Source: Chloroflexota bacterium (GTDB taxonomy: Bacteria; Chloroflexota; DTOL01; JACQYG01). Taken from it: DNA of 5,827 nt. Positions 1 to 5,644 of the stretch are shown here, piece after piece. A program made the position numbers and the translations under genes. The stretch is from positions 1 through 5,827 of the forward strand of contig JACQYG010000336.1 in assembly GCA_016208345.1 (NCBI GenBank), given 5' to 3'. Positions within the stretch are counted from its first letter, which is position 1; every line of letters begins with the position of its first letter. The notes below the pieces were generated by a model, which made no database searches, was not told the origin of the DNA, and saw only the letters and a list, made by a program, of their open reading frames with translations.

Positions 1-1
1 C

Positions 2-541
2 AAGTACAACCAGGAGATCGAGAACAAATGGAGCCAGCCGGCACCGGAGGGCAGCTATGCCACGGGGTTCCTGGTGGGAGGCTACGACCCTGGGGCGACG
101 GTGGGTACGGGTTACGAATGCTGGGTACCAGGGGCGAAGGAGTGGTTAATCCAGAGTACCGACCGGCCCGGGGCAAACTGGCGGGGAATGGAAGACGCCA
201 TCTCTCGGCTGCTCAAAGGCTACGACCGGCGTCTGCGCCAACTCCCGGGCTTTACCCCGGAACTGGAGCAAGAGCTAAAGAAAGACCCTCTGGACTACCT
301 TACTTATTTTGGCTCCATGCCCCTGCAGGATGCCATTGATTATGCCGTCTTTCTAATCCACACTACCATCGAAATGCAGCGGTTTTCCGACGGAATACTC
401 ATCGAGCCCGGCGAGTCAGCGGGCTGCGGCGGCGCCATAGAGGTCCTGGTGGTCAGGCCTCAGGATGGTGTGCGCTGGGTCCAACAGCAGGAACTCCGAG
501 GTGAGCGGGCCATCCACGCTGACCTGGGGGCGCCGATGTGA
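2..541 (+). CDS. C-terminal part of a possible proteasome-like (Ntn-hydrolase fold) protein, 5' end outside window
   Basis: The frame is open from base 2 to a TGA at 539-541, giving 179 residues and no start codon with a ribosome binding site. A GTG at 74 is possible but would cut off coding-looking sequence (A-T-G-F-L-V-G-G-Y-D), so I treat the gene as running in from the left. Seen: a strand-like G-F-L-V-G-G-Y-D segment (residues 22-29), G-A-N-W-R-G followed by an amphipathic helix ending R-L-L-K-G-Y-D (about 57-75), a helix P-L-Q-D-A-I-D-Y-A-V-F-L-I (107-119), then G-G-A-I-E-V-L-V-V and G-V-R-W-V (143-160). A helix followed by a glycine-bounded strand pair of this kind resembles the C-terminal half of proteasome beta-type subunits and their uncharacterised bacterial relatives. 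The catalytic N-terminus is not in the window, so the assignment is tentative. It is a soluble protein with no membrane segment. It converges on the next gene with only 11 bases between the two stops. Confidence 0.7.
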   Translation, partial: KYNQEIENKWSQPAPEGSYATGFLVGGYDPGATVGTGYECWVPGAKEWLIQSTDRPGANWRGMEDAISRLLKGYDRRLRQLPGFTPELEQELKKDPLDYLTYFGSMPLQDAIDYAVFLIHTTIEMQRFSDGILIEPGESAGCGGAIEVLVVRPQDGVRWVQQQELRGERAIHADLGAPM

Positions 542-552
542 CCGGCGGCATG

Positions 553-1425
553 CTACTGCACCGTGAATGAGTCCTTGGCGATGACCACATCATTCACCAG
601 ATAGACCACCTGATACGCGCCCTTGAGCTTGGTGTCGCCGGAGTCAAAGTCCTCGGGGAATCTCAAATAGGTCCAGGTGTCTCCCTCCACCGCAAAGTCA
701 GCCAGGGCCTCGTTCCCGTCGGGGTCGGTGACCCGGCACGTCACCTGGTATCTCTCTTCAGGCTGGCCAAACTTGTTGCGCAGGCCCAACTCCACGGAGA
801 CATCCGTCCCCACTGGCTGCCGGGGGGCGCTCACCTGCCAGGAGAGCCTGGTGGGATCCTTGCCCACTGGGGTCGTGACCCCAGGCTTCCCCACCTGGAT
901 CACGAACCTGCCACGCTGGAGCTCTCGGCCGGCCACCAGCAGTCGCAGCTCATAGTTCCCGGGGGCAAGCCCCTCATCATCGGAGACGTTCACCCAGAAG
1001 TTGCCCTTGGCCCCGCCGGTCCAGTCCAGGCTCTTGCTCAGGACCTCCTTGCCGTCTCGGTAGAAGACGTAGCTCCACGGCGCGTCATCGGTCATCCCGC
1101 TGTAATCGAAAAACGCATAGACCTGCTTGGTGCCTGCCGGAAAGGTCTCGGCAGGGTTCACCGGCTTGTCGTCGCTGGTGGCGCCGGAGGCGAAGGTTAT
1201 GGGTCCGAAGGCCGGGACGCCGGGTCGGGCGGCCAGCGTGGGGGTGGGTCGGGCAGGAGGTGCCTTGGTGGGGATCGGGGACGCGGTGGCCATTGGTGGT
1301 GGCGTAGGTGCCAGGGCCGGGATTCGGCCAGATTTATAGGCATAAAACCCGCCGGCCAAGAGGATCACGCAGCAGCACAGGAGCACCAAGGCCACGACGA
1401 TGACGATAATGACGTTTCTTCGCAT
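553..1425 (-). CDS. Membrane-anchored extracytoplasmic protein with two Ig-like-looking domains, function unknown
   Basis: The product is 290 residues. The ATG start at 1425 is preceded by a strong AAGGGAGG ribosome binding site at a 5-base spacing. Residues 4-26 form one hydrophobic segment containing three consecutive cysteines (17-19), preceded by M-R-R-N, so an N-in signal anchor is likely. I see no lipobox, because the cysteines lie inside the hydrophobic core. Residues 35-68 are a Pro/Thr/Ala linker. Two beta-rich modules follow, roughly 74-177 and 187-290. Each ends the same way: a G-x-Y strand, then a short charged turn and a closing F-x-V-Q (G-N-Y-E-L ... F-V-I-Q, and G-A-Y-Q-V ... 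F-T-V-Q), which suggests a duplicated Ig-like fold. No catalytic motif is visible. It has its own promoter (1492-1520) and is divergent from the MFS-hydrolase unit. From memory, similar anchored modules occur in Chloroflexota surface proteins and kinase ectodomains. A role in surface sensing or binding is inference. Confidence 0.88.
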   Translation of the reverse strand: MRRNVIIVIVVALVLLCCCVILLAGGFYAYKSGRIPALAPTPPPMATASPIPTKAPPARPTPTLAARPGVPAFGPITFASGATSDDKPVNPAETFPAGTKQVYAFFDYSGMTDDAPWSYVFYRDGKEVLSKSLDWTGGAKGNFWVNVSDDEGLAPGNYELRLLVAGRELQRGRFVIQVGKPGVTTPVGKDPTRLSWQVSAPRQPVGTDVSVELGLRNKFGQPEERYQVTCRVTDPDGNEALADFAVEGDTWTYLRFPEDFDSGDTKLKGAYQVVYLVNDVVIAKDSFTVQ

Positions 1426-1491
1426 TCCTGCCTCCCTTTAATCCTCCGATGGCATTTATAGGATATCCTTGGGTCCAGGTCTTGGAAACGT

Positions 1492-1520
1492 AATATAACA
1501 CCTGCCCCGCCGATTTGCAA
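1492..1520 (-). promoter_or_regulatory. Sigma70-type promoter for the anchored Ig-like protein
   Basis: Read on the minus strand, TTGCAA (1520-1515) is followed by a 17-base spacer and TATATT (1497-1492). Transcription would start near 1485 and leave a leader of about 60 bases before the ATG at 1425. Both hexamers are close to consensus and the spacing is optimal. The position directly upstream of a gene with a strong ribosome binding site supports the call. No activity data are available. Confidence 0.6.
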
Positions 1521-1605
1521 GCCTCGGGGGTGACGGTGCCAACAGTCTGGAGGTTTCAGAGCCTCGCCAGGCGTATGCCCCCAGCCTTCACGGACGGATC
1601 GAGGC

Positions 1606-1644
1606 CTCCGCACCGAAAAGCGGAGACACAACCCAAGTTGTCTC
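1606..1644. repeat. Two adjacent inverted repeats in the divergent intergenic region
   Basis: The first repeat is CTCCGC (1606-1611), an 8-base loop, then GCGGAG (1620-1625), a perfect 6-bp stem. The second is ACAAC (1628-1632), loop CCAA, then GTTGT (1637-1641), extended by two more pairs beyond one mismatch (GA at 1625-1626 with TC at 1643-1644). They lie about 40-80 bases upstream of the plus-strand -35 box and about 85-125 bases upstream of the minus-strand one. They could be operator or transcription-factor sites or chance structure. Apart from these and the two promoters, the rest of 1426-1684 shows nothing I recognise. Confidence 0.3.
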
Positions 1645-1684
1645 ATGGGAGGCAAACTCTAACGCTGGGCATATTGTCTTGCCC

Positions 1685-1713
1685 TTGCCCTCCGACGACG
1701 AGAGTTGTATAAT
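1685..1713 (+). promoter_or_regulatory. Sigma70-type promoter for the MFS remnant and hydrolase
   Basis: TTGCCC (1685-1690) is followed by exactly 17 bases and a perfect TATAAT (1708-1713). The predicted transcription start is near 1720, so a TTG at 1705 in the MFS frame lies inside the promoter and cannot be the start codon. The leader to the predicted MFS start is under 30 bases. The downstream hydrolase probably shares this promoter, since only 29 bases separate it from the MFS stop. Confidence 0.65.
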
Positions 1714-1734
1714 CCTGGCCGGCCCAATATACCT

Positions 1735-1749
1735 GGGAGGTGCCGCATC
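1735..1749 (+). promoter_or_regulatory. Ribosome binding site followed by ATC instead of a normal start codon
   Basis: GGGAGG at 1735-1740 is a strong Shine-Dalgarno sequence. Six bases later, at 1747-1749 and in the MFS reading frame, stands ATC, not ATG, GTG or TTG. The peptide that follows (I-P-S-L-F-S-Q ... F-W-V-L-V) begins about 18 residues before the first membrane helix, which is where an MFS protein normally starts. So this is either a one-base loss of the start codon, a base-calling error, or a rare ATC start. The GTG at 1740-1742 is in another frame. Confidence 0.5.
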
Positions 1750-2184
1750 CCATCGCTCTTCTCCCAAGCCCAGGCCACCTTCAGCGATTTCCCACGGCAG
1801 TTCTGGGTCCTGGTTGGGGGCACCCTGATCAACGCCATCGGTGGTGGGCTCATCTTCCCCTTTTTGACCCTCTATGCACGCCATAGGCTGGGTATCCCGA
1901 TGACCACCGTAGGCTTGCTCCTGGCCTTGAACTCGGCGGCGGGCCTGGCACCACAGCTCGCGGCCGGCTCCCTGGCCGACATCGCCCCGGAGGCCATGCG
2001 GGGCCGCTACATGGGCGCCTTCGGCCTGGTGTGGGCCATGGGCTACGGCCTGGGGCCGGTGACTGGAGGGCTGATCATAGATCGCCTGGGCGGCTTCTAC
2101 ATCTGGCCCGCCACCCTGGTGCGCTGTGCCCTGGTCGCGGTGGCCTTCCTGTCCATGGGGAGAGCGGTGGACCAACGAATGTAG
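1747..2184 (+). pseudogene. Major facilitator superfamily transporter remnant, start codon lost and most of the body deleted in frame
   Basis: The frame encodes about 145 residues from the ATC at 1747 to TAG at 2182; MFS proteins usually have about 400. Residues 19-43 are a typical first helix (F-W-V-L-V-G-G-T-L-I-N then I-F-P-F-L-T-L-Y). Residues 55-78 are helix 2, ending in G-S-L-A-D, the first half of MFS motif A. The expected R-x-G-R-R is missing. The text jumps to I-A-P-E-A-M-R-G-R-Y-M-G, then G-Y-G-L-G-P-V-T-G-G and a last helix ending in a polar tail. That continuation looks like helix 10-12 of the C-terminal half; helix 4-6 of the N-terminal half is a possible alternative. About four helices remain of twelve, so transport is unlikely. 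The first in-frame ATG (1900) would remove helix 1. The promoter and ribosome binding site are intact. The parent protein was probably a drug-efflux-type MFS pump, substrate unknown. Confidence 0.72.
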
Positions 2185-2213
2185 TCTGAGATCTTCGGTG
2201 AAAGGAGCTGGCC

Positions 2214-2936
2214 ATGACCGTGAACGGCAAAACCCTGGGCTGTCTCATCCTCCACGGCTTTACCTCCAGCCTGGATACGGTGAATGGCCTGGTGCCCCGC
2301 ATGGAGAGAAACAATATCCCCTACCGCATGCCGGTGCTCCGGGGCCACTGCACCAGGCCCGAGGACCTCGTCGGCGTCACCTGGAAGGACTGGTACGCCG
2401 ACGCCCAGGCGGCCCTCCAGGACCTGCTGAAGGAGGTGGACCTGGCCATCCCCATCGGCCTTTCCATGGGTGGCCTGGTGGCGTTGAACCTGGCTATGGA
2501 CCATGGGGAGAAGCTGGCGGGCGCCGTCACCGTGGCCGCGGCCCTGCGCTTCAAGTCCCCCTTGATCGGGCTTTTGCCCCTCTTGTCCCGCCTGTTCCAG
2601 TGGTGGAAGAGCCCGCCGGCCTTCGCCGACGCCCAGTGCGCCAAACGTAACACCAACTATGACCGATTCCCCACCCAGTCCTTCGTCTCGCTGTACGAAT
2701 ACTCCAGGCTCATCGAAAGCCAGTTGCCCCGGGTCACCGTGCCGCTCCTGATCGTCCAGTCCCATCGGGACACCGTGGTGGACCCGGCCAGCGCCCAGGT
2801 GATCTTTGACCGGGTGTCCTCCCGGGAGAAGCGCATCGCCTGGTTTGAGAAGACCGACCACGAGATGCTCATGGACCTGGAGCGGGAGGCCGTGTTCGAC
2901 GCCATCGAGGGGTTTGTGCTAGAGCGGCGCCCCTAG
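2214..2936 (+). CDS. Alpha/beta hydrolase, Est30-like carboxylesterase or monoacylglycerol-lipase family
   Basis: The product is 240 residues, close to Est30 (about 247), so it appears complete. The ATG at 2214 follows AAAGGAG at a 6-base spacing. Seen: the oxyanion-hole segment L-I-L-H-G-F-T (11-17), L-R-G-H (42-45), the conserved W-x-D-W (57-60), and the nucleophile elbow G-L-S-M-G-G with Ser84. The acid lies in S-H-R-D-T-V-V-D, most likely Asp186, and the base in T-D-H-E, His216. A cap region lies between about 112 and 172. There is no signal peptide, so it should be cytoplasmic. Family members cleave short or medium carboxylic esters; the substrate here cannot be read from sequence. It lies 29 bases after the MFS remnant and probably shares its promoter. 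Unlike its upstream neighbour it shows no damage, so it may be the reason this transcript is retained (inference). Confidence 0.93.
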   Translation: MTVNGKTLGCLILHGFTSSLDTVNGLVPRMERNNIPYRMPVLRGHCTRPEDLVGVTWKDWYADAQAALQDLLKEVDLAIPIGLSMGGLVALNLAMDHGEKLAGAVTVAAALRFKSPLIGLLPLLSRLFQWWKSPPAFADAQCAKRNTNYDRFPTQSFVSLYEYSRLIESQLPRVTVPLLIVQSHRDTVVDPASAQVIFDRVSSREKRIAWFEKTDHEMLMDLEREAVFDAIEGFVLERRP

Positions 2937-3051
2937 CGCCATTTCATGGTTTCGCCCTCCTGGGTTCTGCAGGGTTCTAAGCCTCCATTGTGAAGCATAG
3001 GGGAGTGTTGGGCAATTGCGCAAGAGGCAGAATGGGCGTGGCAATTTTATC

Positions 3052-3067
3052 CAGGCGAATCCGCCTG
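3052..3067. terminator. Hairpin between convergent genes, weak terminator candidate
   Basis: CAGGCG (3052-3057), loop AATC, CGCCTG (3062-3067) form a perfect 6-bp stem with a 4-base loop. Read on the minus strand the hairpin is followed by GATAAAATTG, and on the plus strand by AGATAGTACC. Neither has a proper U-run, so termination strength is doubtful. Its position between two converging genes is the main support. Confidence 0.3.
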
Positions 3068-3102
3068 AGATAGTACCGCTGGGGGAGAGGGAAGGGCGCA
3101 GG

Positions 3103-3120
3103 GCCCCGCAGCGTCGGGGC
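3103..3120. terminator. GC-rich hairpin just downstream of the propeller stop
   Basis: GCCCCG (3103-3108), a 6-base loop, and CGGGGC (3115-3120) form a perfect stem. It lies about 50 bases beyond the minus-strand stop at 3169. No U-run follows on either strand. It could help end or protect the operon messenger, but chance structure in GC-rich DNA is possible. Confidence 0.25.
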
Positions 3121-3168
3121 TTGCCCGCGGCGTCGAAACCCCTGCTACTAACTCCTATCCGCTCACCG

Positions 3169-4143
3169 CTACCTTCCCCAGGACGTGACCACGGCGCGCG
3201 GCCCCAAAACGGCCACCCTGGCTTCCCGGTCCAGCGCCGGGGCCCACACCCAGAGCTCTTCACCCCGGACGAAGGCCAGGACCTTGCCCTCCGGCGACCA
3301 GGTGGGGAATGCGCCGCCCTTCACCGCCAGGGTCACGTCGCCGCCCGAGGGCCCTGTCAGGTAGATGTTGTTCCTGGACTGGAAGGCGATGCGGTCGCCC
3401 TGGGGCGACCAGGCCGGGTTGGTCTCGTCCTCGCCGGCAGTGATCTTCTCCGGACCAGCACCCTCAAAGCCCACCACCCAGATGGCCCGCCCGCCCACCC
3501 TGCCGGACTCGAAGGCGATGCGGGTGCCGCCAGGGCCCCAGGTAGGGGAGTCACAATTCTCCAGCCTCCCTGACACCAGCTTGGCCTCACCGCCGGTGGC
3601 CTTCATGGCGTAGATCTTGCCATCCCGCATAAACGCCAGGCGCGAGCTGTCGGGCGACCAGGCGGGGCCTTTGGCCCGATCGGTGAGCCGCAGAAAACCT
3701 GAGCCGTCCAGGTTCTTGACGAAGAGGCCTGGTGTCTGACCACTGGGTGCCGAGACAAGGGCTATTCGCTTGCCGTCGGGCGCCTCCACGGCAGCGAAGT
3801 CCACCCGTTTAGGTGAGGACAGATCTAGCCGCTCCCCGCTTGCCAGGTTTAACAGGTGAATCTGGAGCCGGCCAGACTCCTCGGTCTGATACAACACCCG
3901 GCCTCCGAGGCCCGGGGTTCCCGTCAGCGGCCGCGTGGGCAGGGGCACGACTGTAGCCGGGACCAGGGGCGTATCTCGAGGTACGGATGTGGCCTCCAGC
4001 CTGGGCGTCTCGGTCTGTCGTGGCAGGCCCTTGTGCCCGTGGGGCGGGCCCGGAATAGCCCGCGAACCGTGGTCGGGCCCAGGGCCAAGGCCAGTCCCAG
4101 TACCCCGACCGCCAAGAGGCCAGCCAGGGCCGCCGCTGCCCAT
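3169..4143 (-). CDS. PD40/TolB-like beta-propeller, C-terminal ectodomain of the adjacent kinase in a shifted frame
   Basis: This frame is open for 324 codons from an ATG at 4143, but the first 35-40 codons are Gly/Pro/Arg-rich and read like the wrong frame over the kinase membrane segment. Convincing protein starts near T-E-T-P-R-L-E (residue 44, base 4014) with a Thr/Pro linker. Propeller blades follow with repeated PD40-type motifs: A-P-D-G-K-R-I-A-L (121-129), A-W-S-P-D-S-S-R-L-A-F (161-171), T-W-G-P-G-G-T-R-I-A-F (201-211), A-W-S-P-Q-G-D-R-I-A-F (244-254) and T-W-S-P-E-G-K-V-L-A-F (281-291). No plausible ribosome binding site or signal peptide precedes it, so it is very probably not a separate gene. 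It is the outer domain of the kinase, reached by a -1 change of frame between about 4080 and 4014. In such fusions the propeller lies outside the membrane and is thought to bind a ligand or protein partner. The TAG stop is at 3171-3169. Confidence 0.82.
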   Translation of the reverse strand: MGSGGPGWPLGGRGTGTGLGPGPDHGSRAIPGPPHGHKGLPRQTETPRLEATSVPRDTPLVPATVVPLPTRPLTGTPGLGGRVLYQTEESGRLQIHLLNLASGERLDLSSPKRVDFAAVEAPDGKRIALVSAPSGQTPGLFVKNLDGSGFLRLTDRAKGPAWSPDSSRLAFMRDGKIYAMKATGGEAKLVSGRLENCDSPTWGPGGTRIAFESGRVGGRAIWVVGFEGAGPEKITAGEDETNPAWSPQGDRIAFQSRNNIYLTGPSGGDVTLAVKGGAFPTWSPEGKVLAFVRGEELWVWAPALDREARVAVLGPRAVVTSWGR

Positions 4144-5078
4144 AAGAGCGGACTCGTGCCCCGCCGTGGTAGAGCGGGCTCCGGGATGGCCGACGGTGCT
4201 TCCTCAGCCGCCGGGGCCACGGCAGGCATGGTGGCGGTCTCGGCCGGCGCCGAACGGCCCGCCAGGGCCCGGTGATAGGCCTGGGCCATCTCCCCTGCGG
4301 AGGGAAAACGGTCCTGGGGCTTTTTGGCCAGGGCCTTAAGCACCACTTCCTCTACCTCCATGGGCAGGTCTGGCACCAGGGTGCGGGGCGAGGGGGGCGG
4401 CTCGGTCATGTGGGCCAACACCACCCGGTAGGGGGTGTCGGCCTGGAAGGGGACCCGGCCGGTGAGCATCTCGAAGAGCACTACTCCCAGGGAATAGACG
4501 TCGGAGCGGCTGTCCACCGCCACGCCCTCCGCCGCCTCCGGCGACAGGTACTCGGCGGTGCCCAGGGTCATGCCGGTCTGGGTGATCTTCTCCGCCCCCA
4601 GGGCCTTAGCTATGCCGAAGTCGGTGAGGGTCAGGTGGCCGTGGTCGTCCAGGACGATGTTGGATGGCTTGATGTCCCGATGGACCACTCCCTGGCTGTG
4701 GGCATAGTCCAGGGCCGAGGCGATCTGGTCTATGATCTTCGCCACCCGCAGGGGGTTAAGCCTGCCCTCCTCCTGGATGACCTGCTTCAGCGTCCGGCCT
4801 CGCAGGAGCTTCATGACGATGAACGGTACGCCCCCCTCCTCCCCTACCTCGTGGATGGTGACGATGTTGGGATGCTCCAGGCTGGCGGCGATGATCGCTT
4901 CCCGCTGAAAGCGGGCCACGAAGCCATGGTCCCGGGCGAAGTTATCGGGGAGCACCTTCAGGGCCACGCTGCGGTGCAGGGATGGCTGATAGGCCTTGTA
5001 CACGATGGCCATGCCGCCGTGGCCGATCTCCTCCACGATCTCGTAGCGGCCCAGTTTCTTTCCGGTCAGGTCGGGCAT
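3924..5078 (-). CDS. PknB-type transmembrane serine/threonine protein kinase (frame broken after the membrane segment)
   Basis: The ATG at 5078 follows GGAG at 5 bases. The frame stays open much further upstream, but that part overlaps ccdA and is not coding in this frame. As read, the product is 384 residues. Seen: a glycine-rich loop G-H-G-G-M-A-I-V (19-26), V-A-L-K with Lys41, Glu60 in helix C, H-R-D-I-K-P-S-N with Asp135 and Asn140, D-F-G at 153-155, S-P-E at 179-181 and the R-F-P-S-A-G-E-M end of the kinase lobe (257-264). All catalytic residues are present, so the kinase should be active. An Ala/Pro/Glu linker (276-310) leads to one membrane helix (about 311-333). Residues beyond about 335-350 become Arg-rich and Cys-containing and match nothing expected, while the -1 frame carries the propeller. 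The real protein would be about 635 residues, kinase inside and propeller outside. It is third in the operon, 38 bases after ccdA. Targets are unknown. Confidence 0.9.
   Translation of the reverse strand: MPDLTGKKLGRYEIVEEIGHGGMAIVYKAYQPSLHRSVALKVLPDNFARDHGFVARFQREAIIAASLEHPNIVTIHEVGEEGGVPFIVMKLLRGRTLKQVIQEEGRLNPLRVAKIIDQIASALDYAHSQGVVHRDIKPSNIVLDDHGHLTLTDFGIAKALGAEKITQTGMTLGTAEYLSPEAAEGVAVDSRSDVYSLGVVLFEMLTGRVPFQADTPYRVVLAHMTEPPPSPRTLVPDLPMEVEEVVLKALAKKPQDRFPSAGEMAQAYHRALAGRSAPAETATMPAVAPAAEEAPSAIPEPALPRRGTSPLLWAAAALAGLLAVGVLGLALALGPTTVRGLFRARPTGTRACHDRPRRPGWRPHPYLEIRPWSRLQSCPCPRGR
4014..4080 (-). other. Frame-change zone joining kinase and propeller
   Basis: The kinase frame is clearly right up to the end of its membrane helix (about 4080) and the -1 frame is clearly right from about 4014. 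Within this zone, read on the minus strand, is G-GGC-CCG (4080-4074), which fits the X-XXY-YYZ pattern in the kinase phase. Ten bases later a 6-bp hairpin follows: GCGGGC at 4063-4058, loop of 8, GCCCGC at 4049-4044. That is the outline of a -1 programmed frameshift signal. GGGCCCG is not a classic efficient slippery sequence, and a single missing base in this GC-rich linker would give the same picture. A simple indel or sequencing error is the more likely explanation. Confidence 0.55.
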
Positions 5079-5116
5079 CTGAGCTCCGTAGCGAGAATGG
5101 TGAACGAGTGAATACT

Positions 5117-5632
5117 TTACAGTGGCAGGCTCCAGTAGGGCAAAAGGGCCGAGAGCCGGGCCAGGGACAGGAGCAGTATCCAGCCCAGGATGGGGCCCAC
5201 GCAGGGCGTCCACCCAGCAGCGAAGAACACCCCTACCAGGAATGAGCCAGCCAGCCTGACCCGGCCACCGGCATCGTACCCGATCCGTTTCTCGGCATAG
5301 AGGAGCGGTATGTGCAAAAGGCCCATGGTCTGCAGGCCGAAGACGATGAGCACCACTCCGCCGATATGCCGGACCCAGGGCAGGTAGCCATAGAGGGCCC
5401 GCCCCACCAGCCCCACCGAGGCTCCCAGGGCCACGAAGACCAGGGAAAAACCCAGCACGAAGGCCAGGGCGTGAGGAAATATCGCCCTCCGGCTGGGCGT
5501 TGTCCCCGGGGCGATGGTGGCCCCGGAGAGATAGCCCAGGTACACCGGCACCAGGGGCAGGATGCACGGTGCCAGGAAAGACAGAAGCCCCGCCGCGAAG
5601 GCCAGGATCATAGTCACGTTTTCCGCTTCCAA
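5117..5632 (-). CDS. ccdA: CcdA-like thiol-disulfide / cytochrome c biogenesis membrane protein, internally shortened
   Basis: The product is 171 residues; CcdA proteins usually have about 220-240 and six helices. The TTG start at 5632 is chosen because GGAG (5642-5639) sits 6 bases upstream; a GTG at 5617 and an ATG at 5611 lack this. Seen: L-S-F-L-A-P-C-I-L-P-L-V-P with Cys23 in helix 1, H-A-L-A-F-V-L-G-F-S helix 2, I-G-G-V-V-L-I-V-F-G-L helix 3, and A-A-G-W-T-P-C-V-G-P-I-L-G with Cys144 in helix 4. These two cysteines carry electrons across the membrane to extracytoplasmic thioredoxin-like proteins in this family. After residue 150 the text goes directly to W-I-L-L-L-S-L-A-R-L-S-A-L-L-P-Y-W, which resembles the last helix and tail of CcdA. 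Helix 5 and most of helix 6 (about 60 residues) are thus missing. The gene lies 9 bases after the thioredoxin-like gene, so the two are translationally coupled. Function is doubtful. Confidence 0.82.
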   Translation of the reverse strand: MEAENVTMILAFAAGLLSFLAPCILPLVPVYLGYLSGATIAPGTTPSRRAIFPHALAFVLGFSLVFVALGASVGLVGRALYGYLPWVRHIGGVVLIVFGLQTMGLLHIPLLYAEKRIGYDAGGRVRLAGSFLVGVFFAAGWTPCVGPILGWILLLSLARLSALLPYWSLPL

Positions 5633-5644
5633 GGTCGTCTCCTA
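5633..5644 (-). promoter_or_regulatory. Ribosome binding site overlapping the upstream stop, selects the TTG start of ccdA
   Basis: On the minus strand the stop TAG (5644-5642) runs into GGAG (5642-5639), followed by 6 bases and TTG (5632-5630). Ribosomes finishing the thioredoxin-like gene would be placed to restart on ccdA, which suggests coupled expression of the redox pair. Confidence 0.6.

Larger units (their letters stand above)
2937..3168. other. Convergent intergenic region
   Basis: This is 232 bases between the stop of the hydrolase (plus) and the stop of the propeller (minus). I see no gene with a ribosome binding site; open frames crossing it in other phases lack coding features. 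It holds two hairpins, described separately, and an A/T-richer stretch around 3044-3050. Confidence 0.6.

Noticed and set aside
1705..1746. TTG at 1705 as the MFS start
   Set aside because: It overlaps the TATAAT box and lies upstream of the predicted transcription start; no ribosome binding site precedes it.
1588..2175. 195-codon minus-strand frame covering the MFS remnant and the promoter
   Set aside because: It is His/Gln/Gly-rich antisense translation of the MFS sequence with no initiation signal. It does not explain the loss of the MFS gene.
2097..2861. 254-codon minus-strand open frame opposite the hydrolase
   Set aside because: The hydrolase has a complete catalytic triad and ribosome binding site; the antisense frame is low-complexity and unrecognisable.
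2919..3263. 114-codon minus-strand frame across the convergent intergenic region
   Set aside because: It overlaps the propeller in another phase, has no ribosome binding site, and its residues are compositionally random.
4272..5111. 279-codon plus-strand open frame opposite the kinase
   Set aside because: Its composition (Gly, His, Val, Gln, Leu) mirrors the kinase codons on the other strand and it shows no domain or ribosome binding site. It is a GC-rich antisense shadow.
5079..5567. N-terminal extension of the kinase frame up to 5567
   Set aside because: It overlaps ccdA on the same strand, its residues are Pro/Gly/Arg-rich without domain features, and the ATG at 5078 has a ribosome binding site and begins exactly at the kinase domain.
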